Source of the DNA: Acidobacteriota bacterium
GTDB taxonomy: Bacteria > Acidobacteriota > Terriglobia > UBA7540
NCBI GenBank assembly: GCA_003165315.1
Contig: PLSX01000206.1
Location: forward strand, 26,779 to 80,556
Reading direction: 5' to 3'
DNA length: 53,778 nucleotides
The notes under the pieces were generated by a model that was not told where the DNA came from, did not search any database, and worked only from the letters and a program-made list of their open reading frames with translations. Of the stretch, positions 8,259-17,264 are shown in pieces. Position numbers and translations under genes: made by a program. Positions within the stretch are counted from its first letter, which is position 1. Each line of letters opens with the position of its first letter.

Positions 8259-9116
8259 TCATTCACCCTTGGCGGGATGCGGCTTGATTCCGCTCACGAT
8301 CAACACCTCGCCCGGGAAGCTCATTCCGCTGCCGGTGTAGTACGGGGCAAGGGCTTTGAGCGCGTCGCGGTCCACTGCTGCCTGCTGCTGCGCGGGAAGC
8401 TCCTTGAGCTTTTCCCGGATCTTCTCAGACATTTCACGGCGGAATAACCAATACGCTTCGACGGGATGGTCTGTTTGTATCTTGAATTCCAGCAGCCGCT
8501 CCGATGGAGCCGTCACGCCAGCCTGGGAGAAAACCTCCAGCAGTTTGCCGGGAGGGGCAAAGCGGAACGCCTCCAACGCATCCGGCGCAAGCGGAGGCGG
8601 CTGAACATGCCTGTCCATGACCTCTGACAGCACCGAGTGGAAGGGATTCCTTTCAGCGAACGACCAGACTGCCAGCGCCAATTTCCGGCCGGGCTTCAGC
8701 ACTCTCAGGATCTCGCGGACGGCGTCGACCGGAGCGGGAAAGAACATCGCGCCGAGGCGGCTGACGGCGGCATCGAACGTGCCGGCGGTGAAAGGAAGAT
8801 GATCCGCAAAGGCCACATCAAATTGCACGTTCTCGAGGCCCAGGCGGTCAGCTTCACGGCGCGCGCCCTCCACCATTCCGGGTATCGGGTCGATCGCATT
8901 GACCTTTCCTTTCGCTCCCACCAGGTCCGCCAGGGTCAAAGCCGGCTCGCCAGATCCGGTGCCAACATCCAGAACCGTTTGCCCGCTGCCAATCTGTGCA
9001 TCCTCGACAAGGGCATCAGTGATGGGAGCAAACATCTGCCGGATGATGTCACGGTGCTTCTCCCAGAATGGAGCGGAACGGCTCCAGCGGTCGACAATTT
9101 CTTGGTCGGGTTGCAT
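8259..9116 (-). CDS. class I SAM-dependent methyltransferase
   Basis: A 285-residue soluble methyltransferase of the UbiE/Methyltransf_11 type. The SAM-binding motif I VLDVGTGSGEPALTLA lies near residues 49-64, followed by the acidic motif II (NAIDPIPGMVEGA) and the post-motif AVSRLGAMFFPAPV and VLKPGRKLALAVWS. The C-terminal 90 residues are substrate-specific and not recognised; the substrate could be a quinone precursor or a small metabolite, and the neighbours give no clue. It lies upstream of the ilv promoter on the same strand, so it is probably a separate unit. Confidence 0.85.
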   Translation of the reverse strand: MQPDQEIVDRWSRSAPFWEKHRDIIRQMFAPITDALVEDAQIGSGQTVLDVGTGSGEPALTLADLVGAKGKVNAIDPIPGMVEGARREADRLGLENVQFDVAFADHLPFTAGTFDAAVSRLGAMFFPAPVDAVREILRVLKPGRKLALAVWSFAERNPFHSVLSEVMDRHVQPPPLAPDALEAFRFAPPGKLLEVFSQAGVTAPSERLLEFKIQTDHPVEAYWLFRREMSEKIREKLKELPAQQQAAVDRDALKALAPYYTGSGMSFPGEVLIVSGIKPHPAKGE

Positions 9117-9225
9117 GCTGTTCCTTTGAAAAACCTAAACTCTGGAGAATAGAAAGTAGCCGGACCGCAGACCTCCGTGGTAGAGTTCTAAGGCCTTTTC
9201 GTTAGCCACCAATTCCGCGTACTAA

Positions 9226-10122
9226 TCACCGCAACAACTCCTCCAACCGCACGGCCTGGTCGGTTTTCTCATCGCGGTATTTGATGATGACCGGGGTATA
9301 GAGGGAGATTCCCAACTCCTTGCCGCGGCCTTTGGTGACGTTGCGGGAGCCGGGAACCACGACGGCGCCCTCGGGGATTCTCAATGGGGAGTCGCCCGCG
9401 CGGCGATGCACGGTGTCGCGTACCAGGTCGTAGACAGGAGTGGAGCCGGTGAGGATGGTTCCCGCGGCCAGCACCGCGCCTTTGCCCACAATCGTGCCTT
9501 CGTATACACCGGTATTGCCGCCAATCAGCGCTTCGTCTTCAATGATCACGGGCAGGGCGCCAATGGGCTCCAAGACGCCGCCAATCTGTGCCGCGGCGCT
9601 GATGTGGCAGCGCTTGCCCACCTGCGCGCATGACCCCACCAGTGCGTGCGAATCCACCATGGTGCCTTCGTCCACATAAGCGCCCACGTTGATGTACATG
9701 GGCGGCATGCAGGTGACGTTTTTGGCGATGAAGCAGCCATCCCGAATCGAGGAGCCTCCTGGCACCACACGGATGTTCTGATCGTGGGGAAGCCTTTTCA
9801 AAGGGAAAGTGTGCTTGTCACGGAATTGCCATTCTGTAGCGCCGGTGTCCCCACCGGCGGAAGCGCTGGTCGCCGGTGGGGACACCGGCGCTACAGCGAG
9901 CATCATCTCAACCACGCGCCCCAGGCGGAACCCTAGCAGGATCCCTTTCTTCACCCAGCCATTCACCCGCCAGCCGGAAGGCGATGTGGAGTCCGGTTCC
10001 GCCGCCCGCACCCGGCCTTCGTTCAGGGCCGCCTTGAATTCCTCAAAAGCGTGAAAATATTCGTCGCCAAATTCCTTGCCCTCGCGCGCGTAAAGTTCTT
10101 CAATCTTTGCTTGCAGATCCAT
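9226..10122 (-). CDS. dapD: tetrahydrodipicolinate N-succinyltransferase with in-frame palindromic insert
   Basis: Succinyl-CoA-dependent enzyme of the lysine/diaminopimelate pathway. The 298-residue product has the helical N-terminal domain (1-60, with WRVNGWVKKGILLGFRL) and a left-handed beta-helix of hexapeptide repeats (about 118-245: GCFIAKNVTCMPPMYINVGA, YVDEGTMVDSHALVGSCAQV, IGGVLEPIGALPVIIEDEAL). These match the family strongly. Residues 76-96 (VAPVSPPATSASAGGDTGAT and neighbours) do not look like DapD: they are encoded by a 63-base element with perfect 26-base inverted arms. It sits between the two domains, where the family varies, so the enzyme is probably still active. The oxidoreductase gene upstream is 90 bases away on the same strand. 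Confidence 0.95.
   Translation of the reverse strand: MDLQAKIEELYAREGKEFGDEYFHAFEEFKAALNEGRVRAAEPDSTSPSGWRVNGWVKKGILLGFRLGRVVEMMLAVAPVSPPATSASAGGDTGATEWQFRDKHTFPLKRLPHDQNIRVVPGGSSIRDGCFIAKNVTCMPPMYINVGAYVDEGTMVDSHALVGSCAQVGKRCHISAAAQIGGVLEPIGALPVIIEDEALIGGNTGVYEGTIVGKGAVLAAGTILTGSTPVYDLVRDTVHRRAGDSPLRIPEGAVVVPGSRNVTKGRGKELGISLYTPVIIKYRDEKTDQAVRLEELLR
9834..9896. repeat. 63-base palindromic element inside dapD
   Basis: The left arm 9834-9859 and right arm 9871-9896 are perfect 26-base reverse complements with an 11-base loop. The arms begin CTGTAGCGCCGGTG and end CACCGGCGCTACAG. The length is 21 codons and carries no stop in the dapD frame. Its ends (CTGTA...TACAG) resemble those of the element at 44808-44885. 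Confidence 0.9.
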
Positions 10123-10212
10123 GTCACCTACCCGTTTTTGATTAAGACGTACACCAACCCCGTCGATTCTCTACAATATTCCATCGATTGACAAGCTTTG
10201 CACCCCCACTCA

Positions 10213-10851
10213 TTAGGTGAGCAACTTAAAAGCATGGGTCCATTCATTGCGCAGCATGCCGGGAATGCACCATAGCATACAGAGCGGTTCAATGGCGCGG
10301 GCGGCTTCAACTTTTCCCATATCGGCGGTTTCCCATCCGAACTGATCGAGAATCCCCGCCACGGTTTTCCTGGCCGCGTCGTCATTGCCGCAGATGAACA
10401 TGGTGGGCTTTCCACCTTTGAACTGCGGATTCACCATAAACGCATTGCCCACGGAGTTGAAGGCCTTGACGAACTTCGCGTCGGGAAATTCCCTCTGAAG
10501 CCGTTCCATCAGAGAGTCATTGATATCGGTAAAGAATCGCAGCACGCCGTTTACGGGTGGTGCTGCGGCAATCGGATTGGTGGCGTCGATGACCACCTTC
10601 CCGGCCAGGTTGGCAACGCCGGCAGCCCGCAAAACGTCCGCAGCGGCGGTGCCGCTAACGGCCAGAACAATCAAGTCGGCGAATTGAGCCGTGGCGTCAA
10701 AGCCACTGACCCGGCCTCCCGGGTTCTTCCCGGCCCACTCCTTTAGCTTATCCGGCGAGCGCGTGCCCACCATCACCTCGTAACCATGCTTAAGGAAACC
10801 AGCCGCCAATACCTGTCCAACGATTCCTGAACCCAGCACACCGATTTTCAT
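10213..10851 (-). CDS. NADPH/F420-type Rossmann oxidoreductase
   Basis: A 212-residue protein starting MKIGVLGSGIVGQVLAAGFL, the dinucleotide-binding motif of the F420-dependent NADP reductase / NADP oxidoreductase coenzyme F420-binding family. The segment EVMVGTRSPDKL after the second strand, with Arg and Ser, suggests NADP rather than NAD. Middle motifs DLIVLAVSG and VIDATNPI are typical. Whether it uses F420 cannot be judged from the sequence, and many family members do not. AGGAGG eight bases before the ATG sets the start. It precedes dapD by 90 bases. Confidence 0.85.
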   Translation of the reverse strand: MKIGVLGSGIVGQVLAAGFLKHGYEVMVGTRSPDKLKEWAGKNPGGRVSGFDATAQFADLIVLAVSGTAAADVLRAAGVANLAGKVVIDATNPIAAAPPVNGVLRFFTDINDSLMERLQREFPDAKFVKAFNSVGNAFMVNPQFKGGKPTMFICGNDDAARKTVAGILDQFGWETADMGKVEAARAIEPLCMLWCIPGMLRNEWTHAFKLLT

Positions 10852-10955
10852 AATCACACCTCCTTCTCCTATGGATGCACGGTGCATCGCCTGGTTCCAA
10901 ACAAAGTGTTGTCGTCGTTTTGGATCAGTTCCATATCAGCCCGAATTCCCCAGGG

Positions 10956-11480
10956 TCAATGGGGCACGCTCGCCAGCCACAAATGAACAAAAAAGTAAGC
11001 GCTCGCCGCGCACTCAAGGCCCGCCGCCACCAGCAAGGCCCAGCGTGGCCGGCGCGAAGGGGCGAAGATTGCGAAGGTCAGGAAGACCATCACCAGCAGG
11101 GGTGCTCCCATCGCTCGCAAGAAACCGAGCTCGCCCGCGAAAACCCAGGGGGAGTTGCGGTTCGGCGAGTTCCGGGTAAAGATGCTCAAACATGCGCCCA
11201 CAGGGCCGGTGATTGCAACCAAGAGTGCCGCAATCGAAAGCGCAACCCAAACCTTTCCATAAGGACGTAAGAAATAGAGCCCGAACCCCGTGGGGATCAG
11301 CGCCATCGCCGTGAAGGTCATGACAAAGAGAGTGAAGTCGCCCCACGCATACATCCCCGACGAGGCCTGTGCTGCCGGACCTGAAGTGAGCAACTGGCGG
11401 ATATACACAAGGACAGATGCCACGGCAAATGCCGCGACATAACCTCCAAGAACTATGCCAATCTTGCTGAAACTCTTCAT
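10956..11480 (-). CDS. uncharacterised membrane protein
   Basis: A 174-residue hydrophobic protein with about five predicted membrane segments (near residues 8-30, 47-68, 76-98, 121-143, 147-168). It has no recognised motif. The last residues end HLWLASVPH. The gene is separated from its neighbours by about 100 bases on one side and by a divergent promoter region on the other. Confidence 0.6.
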   Translation of the reverse strand: MKSFSKIGIVLGGYVAAFAVASVLVYIRQLLTSGPAAQASSGMYAWGDFTLFVMTFTAMALIPTGFGLYFLRPYGKVWVALSIAALLVAITGPVGACLSIFTRNSPNRNSPWVFAGELGFLRAMGAPLLVMVFLTFAIFAPSRRPRWALLVAAGLECAASAYFFVHLWLASVPH

Positions 11481-11677
11481 ATTAATGCCTTGGTGGATTC
11501 CATAAGCGGTTGATCATCATACCCTGTCATGCGGACAATCTACAGCGGCCGCTCGCGCCGGTCAACACTCGTTGGTAATGGAGTCGTTGCAGTAACCACA
11601 GCCCGCAATGGGATTTGATAAAGCCCAATGACCCGCCGTCTGCCTTCGTGATAAGTCCTATTCGTCTGATTTCTGAT

Positions 11678-11706
11678 ATGACAATCTTCCCGGCTGGGCA
11701 TAGAAT
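11678..11706 (+). promoter_or_regulatory. sigma70-type promoter for the aminotransferase gene
   Basis: ATGACA (11678-11683, 5/6 to consensus), 17-base spacer, TAGAAT (11701-11706, 5/6). It gives a leader of about 90 bases to the ATG at 11805. Confidence 0.6.
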
Positions 11707-11804
11707 TGCGATGTCAAGTTGAGTTGCCGCGTGGTGGTTCCATTTGCATCCAAAAGGATGAACCCGCATCGCTCAATGCAAGGTTTATTGCAAGAAGGAT
11801 ACCC

Positions 11805-12911
11805 ATGATTGTTCCGTATGCCGATTTGAAAGCCCAATACGCTGGACTGCGCGAGGAAATCCTGGCAGCGCTCGACCGTGTGGGCAGCAAGGCTGCATTT
11901 ATCCTGGGCGAAGAGGTGCAGGAATTTGAGCGGGAATTCGCCGCCTTTTGCGGCGTCAAGCACTGTGTGGCGGTGAATTCCGGCACCAGTGCCTTGCACC
12001 TGGCGTTGCTGGGCGTGGGTGTGCGGGCAGGCGACGAGGTCATTACCACGCCCAATACATTTATCGCCACGGCGGAGGCCATCTCCTACACCGGCGCCAG
12101 GCCTGTGTTTGTGGATATCGACCCACGCACCGCCAATATCGAGGTTAAGCAGATCGCGGCTGCCGTCACGCCGCGCACTCGAGCCATATTGCCGGTTCAC
12201 CTTTACGGCCTGGCGGCGGAGATGGACCCGATCATGGAGATCGCCGCCGAGCATAAACTGGCCGTGATTGAAGATGCTTGCCAGGCGCACGGCGCGCGCT
12301 ACCACGGCAAGCGGGTGGGTGGTATCGGCAATGCCGGAGCGTTCAGCTTTTACCCGGCGAAGAACCTGGGAGCTTACGGAGAGGGTGGCGCTTTGACCAC
12401 CAACGACGATGCCCTCGCGGCCGAGGCGCGCATCCTGCGGTCACACGGTGAGTCGCGCCGCTATTATCATGACGCCGTGGGTTACAACTATCGCATGGAT
12501 GGTTTTCAGGGAGCGGTTTTGCGTGTCAAGCTGCCGAGGCTGGAACAGTGGAACGCGCGGCGAAAATCCCTGGCGGAAATCTATCGCCGCACCCTGGAGG
12601 GCGCGCGCGTGGAACTTCAGCAAGGCGGCGCCTCCTGCGAGCGTGTCGATCATCTTTTCGTTGTCTACGTCGATCGGCGCGATACCGTCCGCGCAAGCTT
12701 GGAAGAACGCGGGGTGCAGACAGGCGTGCATTACCCGCTGCCGATCCATCAGCAAAAGCCCTTTCGGGCTTTGGGCTACCAGCCGGGTGATTTCCCCCAC
12801 GTGGAACGGGCCTGCGAGCGAGTGATGAGCATGCCGCTCTATCCGGAAATGAGCGATGAACAGGCGCATTACGCCGCCCAGACCCTGCGGGAAATTGTGG
12901 GAGAAAAATGA
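11805..12911 (+). CDS. DegT/DnrJ/EryC1/StrS-family aminotransferase
   Basis: A PLP-dependent sugar aminotransferase or dehydratase-like enzyme of 368 residues. The PLP phosphate-binding NSGTSALHLALL lies near 58-69, the ring-stacking/Asp region AVIEDACQAHGA near 153-164, and Lys186 in FSFYPAKNLGAYGEGG is the Schiff-base lysine. These enzymes usually transfer an amino group to a keto-sugar nucleotide for cell-surface glycans or antibiotics. No nucleotide-sugar genes sit next to it, so the substrate is unknown. AAGGA seven bases upstream supports the ATG at 11805; the open frame extends 33 codons further into the promoter region. A histidine kinase follows on the same strand. Confidence 0.93.
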   Translation: MIVPYADLKAQYAGLREEILAALDRVGSKAAFILGEEVQEFEREFAAFCGVKHCVAVNSGTSALHLALLGVGVRAGDEVITTPNTFIATAEAISYTGARPVFVDIDPRTANIEVKQIAAAVTPRTRAILPVHLYGLAAEMDPIMEIAAEHKLAVIEDACQAHGARYHGKRVGGIGNAGAFSFYPAKNLGAYGEGGALTTNDDALAAEARILRSHGESRRYYHDAVGYNYRMDGFQGAVLRVKLPRLEQWNARRKSLAEIYRRTLEGARVELQQGGASCERVDHLFVVYVDRRDTVRASLEERGVQTGVHYPLPIHQQKPFRALGYQPGDFPHVERACERVMSMPLYPEMSDEQAHYAAQTLREIVGEK

Positions 12912-13056
12912 AGAGGAAAGGGATAAGGGACAAGGGCTGTGAGATTGAGGTCCTCGGGCTCATTGAACTCGGGGCGGAGAAGCTCTGATATAAGGCAAAG
13001 CCCATATCCCTTCCCTTGCCCCTTTTCCTTTGTCCCGTATCCCTTGTCCCTCTTTC
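12912..13056. repeat. word-built inverted repeat between aminotransferase and kinase genes
   Basis: The left arm repeats AAAGGGATAAGGGACAAGGG (12917-12936); the right arm (about 13006-13056) carries CCCTTGTCCC, GTATCCC and TTTGTCCC in the opposite sense. The right arm touches the region where the ribosome binding site of the kinase gene would lie. Confidence 0.65.
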
Positions 13057-13067
13057 AGTGAAACCAT

Positions 13068-14348
13068 ATGACGCAACGACGCAATTTCGCCTGGATGGAC
13101 CTTCTGTGGCTGGCGTTTCTGGCCGGGTTGGCTGCTCTCACGCCTGGTCTGGACGTTATCCTCCACAAACAACTCATTCTGATCGCAATTGGCGCCTTTC
13201 AAATCTTTGAGCACCGGTTCCTGGCGTGGTTGCCTGAACGTGGGCGGTGCTACAGCGTCATCCTGAAAATCCTGCTGGGTTCGCTGCTCGTCTATCATAC
13301 GGGCGGAATCCAGAGCAGCTACTACCTGATCTACTTTCTGCCCGTGGTTACGGCGGCCATGTACTTCGACATCTGGGCTACGTTGGCTTGGACCGCGTTG
13401 ACTTCGGCTGCTTACTGGTCCTTCGTGATCTGGGTGCTGAGTGAATATGAATTGACGGGGGAAGGCGCCGAGGAATTGGCCCTCCGCACCCTGTTTTTCT
13501 TTCTCGCCGCCATCGTTGTCAATCGTTTCGTAACGGAGAATCGCGAGCAGGCAAAGCTCTACCGGGACCTTGCGGAAACGCTGGCGGAGACCAATCGTCG
13601 GCTGGAGCAAGCGCAGGAGGAAGCGCGCCGGTCTGAACGGCTGGCAGCGCTGGGGCAGCTCTCCGCCGGGCTGGCGCACGAGTTAAGGAATCCGCTGGCG
13701 GTCATCAAAGGCTCGGCGGAAACTTTGACGCGCAAACTCGCCAGCACCGACCCCCTCACCACGGAGCTGGCAGGATACATATCCAGCGAAGTCAACCGCA
13801 TGAACGCGCTGGTAACACGCTTCCTTGATTTTGCCCGGCCGCACCATCTGGAGCAGCATCGCGAGCAGATTCTCCCGTTAATTGAGCAATCGTTGAAAGC
13901 GGCGCATGATCGCTGGCCCGACGCCAAGGTGGAAGTGGAACGGCAATTTGCCGAGAATCTGCCGGAAGTGACTTTGGATGGCGAACTGATTGAGCGGGTG
14001 TTTGCCAACCTTGCCCTGAACGCTTACGAGGCCATGGGCTCCACGGGGGGAAAGCTGCGCGTGACGGTTGCTCCAAGTTCCGATGGCAAGGGGGGAGTGG
14101 AAATCACTTTTCAGGATACCGGGCCTGGGATTCCCGCTGAGCTGCGCGAGCAGATCTTCAATCCCTTTTTCACCACAAAGGAAGCCGGAGTGGGCCTGGG
14201 ACTCTCCATCGTCTCGAAGATTGTTGACGATCACCGCGGTTGGATTCGAGTCACCAGCGAACCGGGCCAGGGGGCGTGCTTCCACTTGTACCTGCCCGAG
14301 GGCAGATCAGCGGAAACAAGCAGTGAGGTTGTGACTGACGGTATTTAA
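13068..14348 (+). CDS. membrane sensor histidine kinase (NtrB-like)
   Basis: A 426-residue inner-membrane sensor kinase. About five or six hydrophobic segments fill residues 8-155, then a coiled coil (160-190) leads to the HisKA domain with His204 in GLAHELRNPL. The ATPase domain has the N box (NLALNAYEAM), G1 box (DTGPGI), F box (FNPFFTTK) and G2 box (GVGLGLSI), so it should be active. The compact HATPase with this F/G2 spacing resembles NtrB/ZraS-type kinases, which usually pair with sigma54 response regulators. No response regulator gene is adjacent, so it is an orphan here. It overlaps the end of the convergent SYLF gene by four bases. Confidence 0.93.
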   Translation: MTQRRNFAWMDLLWLAFLAGLAALTPGLDVILHKQLILIAIGAFQIFEHRFLAWLPERGRCYSVILKILLGSLLVYHTGGIQSSYYLIYFLPVVTAAMYFDIWATLAWTALTSAAYWSFVIWVLSEYELTGEGAEELALRTLFFFLAAIVVNRFVTENREQAKLYRDLAETLAETNRRLEQAQEEARRSERLAALGQLSAGLAHELRNPLAVIKGSAETLTRKLASTDPLTTELAGYISSEVNRMNALVTRFLDFARPHHLEQHREQILPLIEQSLKAAHDRWPDAKVEVERQFAENLPEVTLDGELIERVFANLALNAYEAMGSTGGKLRVTVAPSSDGKGGVEITFQDTGPGIPAELREQIFNPFFTTKEAGVGLGLSIVSKIVDDHRGWIRVTSEPGQGACFHLYLPEGRSAETSSEVVTDGI

Positions 14349-15052
14349 TTTGAGTTGAACGGCTCGCCGCCCTGGGGGGAGATCTGGGTCAGTGCGGCAT
14401 CCAACGCGGCGGCTGCGGCTGGGGCCGGCACTGCGCCTTTAAAGAGAATATCCTCCGGCGCCACTCTGCGGCCGTATAGCTTTTCGTTGGAATCATCATC
14501 CTGCTTGAACATTTGCCCATCCAGCGAGACACCGGCAAAGGCTCCGCGTGAACGCGAGTAGGTGAGGATCTCAGCATGGAGTTGAAGGTCCGTCGCGCCT
14601 TCCGCACTGCGGCCCACGGGTCCACCCGCGGCGGAGGCGTCAGCTCCGATCTTGGTCTTATCGTGAAGCAGTTGCTGCGCGCCCCGCGCGTTCATGACCA
14701 GCAGAACGAAATCCGTGGATTGGCCGCCAAGCTGGAAGCCAAGGTTTATCCCCTCCACCGTAAACATCGAAGGCGCTTCCCAAGGGCCGTTCCCGCCGCG
14801 CCGGCAGATCATCGCCCCGCGGCCGTAACTGGCGCCCAAGCCCACGGCGCCTCTGATTTCAGAAGGAATGATGCCGATACAAACTGCCTTGTCGAGCAGT
14901 TCCTTGGGGATGCCCTTTTCGGGGGGATGCATGATTTCAGTGATCACTTGTGCCGATTTTTCCAGCCGCTCCGTTTGCTTGTCGTCCGCCCATCCAAGGC
15001 GCGCCGTTCCCCACAGCATCAGGGAAAGACCAATCGCTAGTCCGTATCGCAT
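14345..15052 (-). CDS. SYLF/Ysc84-domain exported protein
   Basis: A 235-residue protein with a cleavable signal peptide (cut probably after GWA, residue 22) and a SYLF domain known for phosphoinositide or lipid binding in eukaryotes and of unclear role in bacteria. Typical stretches are AVCIGIIPSEIRGAVGLGAS, YGRGAMICRR and the DFVLLVMNARGAQQLL segment. It is likely periplasmic or attached to the inner face of the outer membrane. GGAGG nine bases upstream supports the ATG. The last four bases overlap the convergent kinase gene. Confidence 0.88.
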   Translation of the reverse strand: MRYGLAIGLSLMLWGTARLGWADDKQTERLEKSAQVITEIMHPPEKGIPKELLDKAVCIGIIPSEIRGAVGLGASYGRGAMICRRGGNGPWEAPSMFTVEGINLGFQLGGQSTDFVLLVMNARGAQQLLHDKTKIGADASAAGGPVGRSAEGATDLQLHAEILTYSRSRGAFAGVSLDGQMFKQDDDSNEKLYGRRVAPEDILFKGAVPAPAAAAALDAALTQISPQGGEPFNSN

Positions 15053-15221
15053 CTGTCAATCCTCCAAGGAAATTTGAGGTTGCGATACCGCGCAACCGTG
15101 AAGCAACATTCTCAGCCCAGGGACAGTGTCAATGCCGGTATTCTGCCACAATTCAGGGGATTAGGAGCAAAAACTTCTCGATAAGAGCCTAAGCGATGGC
15201 ATGCCAGCGCTTGCCCAAAAC

Positions 15222-16553
15222 CTATTCGAATTCGCTCAGGTCAATTCCTTCCAACTCCGGATCGTAAGTTTGATTGGAGGCCAGGAGTTCCTCCCAGGTC
15301 ATTTCCCTTTCGCTGTAAGCAGCCTGTCGTCCCAAGATGGCGCTGAGCGCTGTTTCTGCCCCCACTGCCGCCTGGTTATGAAACTTGCCGCTGGTGATGC
15401 TGGCAATGAACGCCTTTTCCTTCTCAGCATCGGCGTCTTCCAGGGCGTCGTGAAAAATACCTGCGGCCTTTTCTGCCGAAGAATCAAAATCGGCCGAATA
15501 AATATTGGCATGCCCGCGCTGGGGCGAAGCCGGCCCGATGCTGCCTTCCCACTCCCAAGGCGCATCGCCGTAGATGCCAACTACACCCTTGTAATGCAGT
15601 TCGGCCACGCCTTTGGAGCCGAAAAGCCGAATGCTGACATCACTCAGCGCCTTTCCGCCTTGATAGGAGTTGAGGTTCACGTGCACATCATTGGGGTAGG
15701 TGAAGGTGACGTCAAAATGGTCCCAGCAATCGCCCGCATCTTCCCGCACCCCGCGACCGCCCGTGCCGATGGCTTTAAGCGGATGAGATTCCAGCATCCA
15801 GTTGCAAAGGTCCACCAGGTGAATGTTCTGGTCCTGAATGATATCGCCGGATATTACGCGATCCCAAAAGAAGGTGCGGATGCGACGTTCGAGGGGTGAA
15901 GCGTTCGGGTATGGAGGGTAAAACGCGCCCGTCGATTGGTAATAGGAAGCGCCACAGGCAATCTTGCCCAGCGCGCCTGCTTGCACCCGGCGTGCCAGTT
16001 CCGCAAAGGGAGGCGCATGGCGGCACTGGAAGCCGATATCAAGGCTGAAGCGGTTCTGCACCTTTTCTCCGATGCGCATCACGCGTTTGCAGCCGGTTAC
16101 GTCCACCGCCACGGGCTTCTCACAGTAAACGTGCTTTCCCGCATCGACGCCAGCCTCCAGATGCCCCGGGTGGAAAATGCCGGGCGTGGAGATTTGCATG
16201 ATGTCGATGTCGGGAGAGTGAGCCAGGGCCTCGTAAGCATGAGGCCCACGGAACATCAGCCGGGGATCAATCCCGGGATAGCCGTGCCGGGCGGCGAGGG
16301 CGTCAAAGTGCTCCTTGCCCTTATCCAGTTGGTCCGCAAAGAGATCGGCCAGAGCCACCACCCGCACCGCAGTGTTGTTGGCAAACGATGTGGCGACGGC
16401 GGTGCCTCGTTTCCCGCAACCGAGCAGTCCCAATCGAAGGGCAGAGTTTGCCGCCGTACCGCGCACAAGCTGCGGCTTGATGATCATGATCCCTGCCGCG
16501 CCGGCAGCACCGAGAAACTGCCGCCGGCCCATCTTCTCCTCAGGTCCTGTCAT
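15222..16553 (-). CDS. Tat-exported Gfo/Idh/MocA oxidoreductase
   Basis: A 443-residue NAD(P)-dependent sugar-type oxidoreductase with a twin-arginine signal (MGRRQFLGAAGAAG near residues 8-21), so it probably acts in the periplasm with a prebound cofactor. The Rossmann motif LGLLGCGKRGTAVA follows at about 41-54, and the hallmark CEKPVAVDV lies near 145. It is one of the secreted oxidoreductases common in Acidobacteriota, Planctomycetota and Bacteroidota that handle sugar or inositol derivatives. GGAGG precedes the chosen ATG by five bases. The KDPG-aldolase gene lies 45 bases upstream on the same strand, suggesting a two-gene sugar-acid operon. Confidence 0.92.
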   Translation of the reverse strand: MTGPEEKMGRRQFLGAAGAAGIMIIKPQLVRGTAANSALRLGLLGCGKRGTAVATSFANNTAVRVVALADLFADQLDKGKEHFDALAARHGYPGIDPRLMFRGPHAYEALAHSPDIDIMQISTPGIFHPGHLEAGVDAGKHVYCEKPVAVDVTGCKRVMRIGEKVQNRFSLDIGFQCRHAPPFAELARRVQAGALGKIACGASYYQSTGAFYPPYPNASPLERRIRTFFWDRVISGDIIQDQNIHLVDLCNWMLESHPLKAIGTGGRGVREDAGDCWDHFDVTFTYPNDVHVNLNSYQGGKALSDVSIRLFGSKGVAELHYKGVVGIYGDAPWEWEGSIGPASPQRGHANIYSADFDSSAEKAAGIFHDALEDADAEKEKAFIASITSGKFHNQAAVGAETALSAILGRQAAYSEREMTWEELLASNQTYDPELEGIDLSEFE

Positions 16554-16598
16554 AGTCCCTCCGGTTCTTGCGGTGGCCAACGTCTGGCGGGTGATCCT

Positions 16599-17264
16599 TT
16601 ACTTGGCCAGCAAAGCCCTCGCTGTACGGACGGCTTGCAGGTAGAGGCGGGCGTTGGCAGTAATCCCTTCAAACTTGCCTTCACGCAACGACTTGAGGTC
16701 CACCAGTTCACTGCCCACGGCGACGGCGGCAGCTCCGGCCTTGATGAAATCGGGGGCCGTCTCAAGATTCACGCCTCCCGTTGGGATCAGTTCGATTTGC
16801 GGAAAGGGCCCCTTGAGCGCCTTGATGTATTTGGCGCCACCCACAAGTCCACAGGGGAAGACCTTCACGATGTCGGCGCCCGCCTGCCATGCTGTAACCA
16901 CCTCCGTCGGCGTCAACGCTCCCGGCATGATCGGCTTGCTGTACCGTCGCGCCAACTCGATAACCTGAAGATTGAGCGCGGGAGTAACGATAAATTCTGC
17001 GCCCGCCAGCAGCGCCGCGCGGCCGGTTTCAGTATCAAGGATGGTGCCCGCTCCGAGTAAGAGTTTGTCTCCGAATTTGTTCGCAACCTTCTCGATCACC
17101 TGGAGGGCGTTGGGAATGGTCATAGTGATTTCGAGGATGCCGATATCACCTGCAACAATGGCCTCCGCGGCCAGCAGGGCGTCTTCCGCTGAAGGCGCCC
17201 GCACAATCGGCACAAGGCCGACTTCACGAATTTTTCCGAGTGCTTTTTCTTTTGTCCAGGACAT
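16599..17264 (-). CDS. eda: KDPG/KHG aldolase
   Basis: Cleaves 2-keto-3-deoxy-6-phosphogluconate (and often 4-hydroxy-2-oxoglutarate) to pyruvate plus glyceraldehyde-3-phosphate (or glyoxylate). The 221-residue TIM-barrel has the conserved Arg in PIVRA (19-23), Glu in LEITM, GAGTIL and the Schiff-base Lys in ADIVKVFP, all expected for the Entner-Doudoroff aldolase family. Cytosolic. The downstream Gfo/Idh gene begins 45 bases after its stop. KDPGal aldolase specificity (dgoA type) is possible because the family does not separate cleanly by sequence. Confidence 0.92.
   Translation of the reverse strand: MSWTKEKALGKIREVGLVPIVRAPSAEDALLAAEAIVAGDIGILEITMTIPNALQVIEKVANKFGDKLLLGAGTILDTETGRAALLAGAEFIVTPALNLQVIELARRYSKPIMPGALTPTEVVTAWQAGADIVKVFPCGLVGGAKYIKALKGPFPQIELIPTGGVNLETAPDFIKAGAAAVAVGSELVDLKSLREGKFEGITANARLYLQAVRTARALLAK

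Noticed and set aside
12912..13056. CRISPR-like appearance of repeated words in several spacers
   Set aside because: Units are not identical, have no uniform spacers and show no cas genes; they form inverted arms instead.
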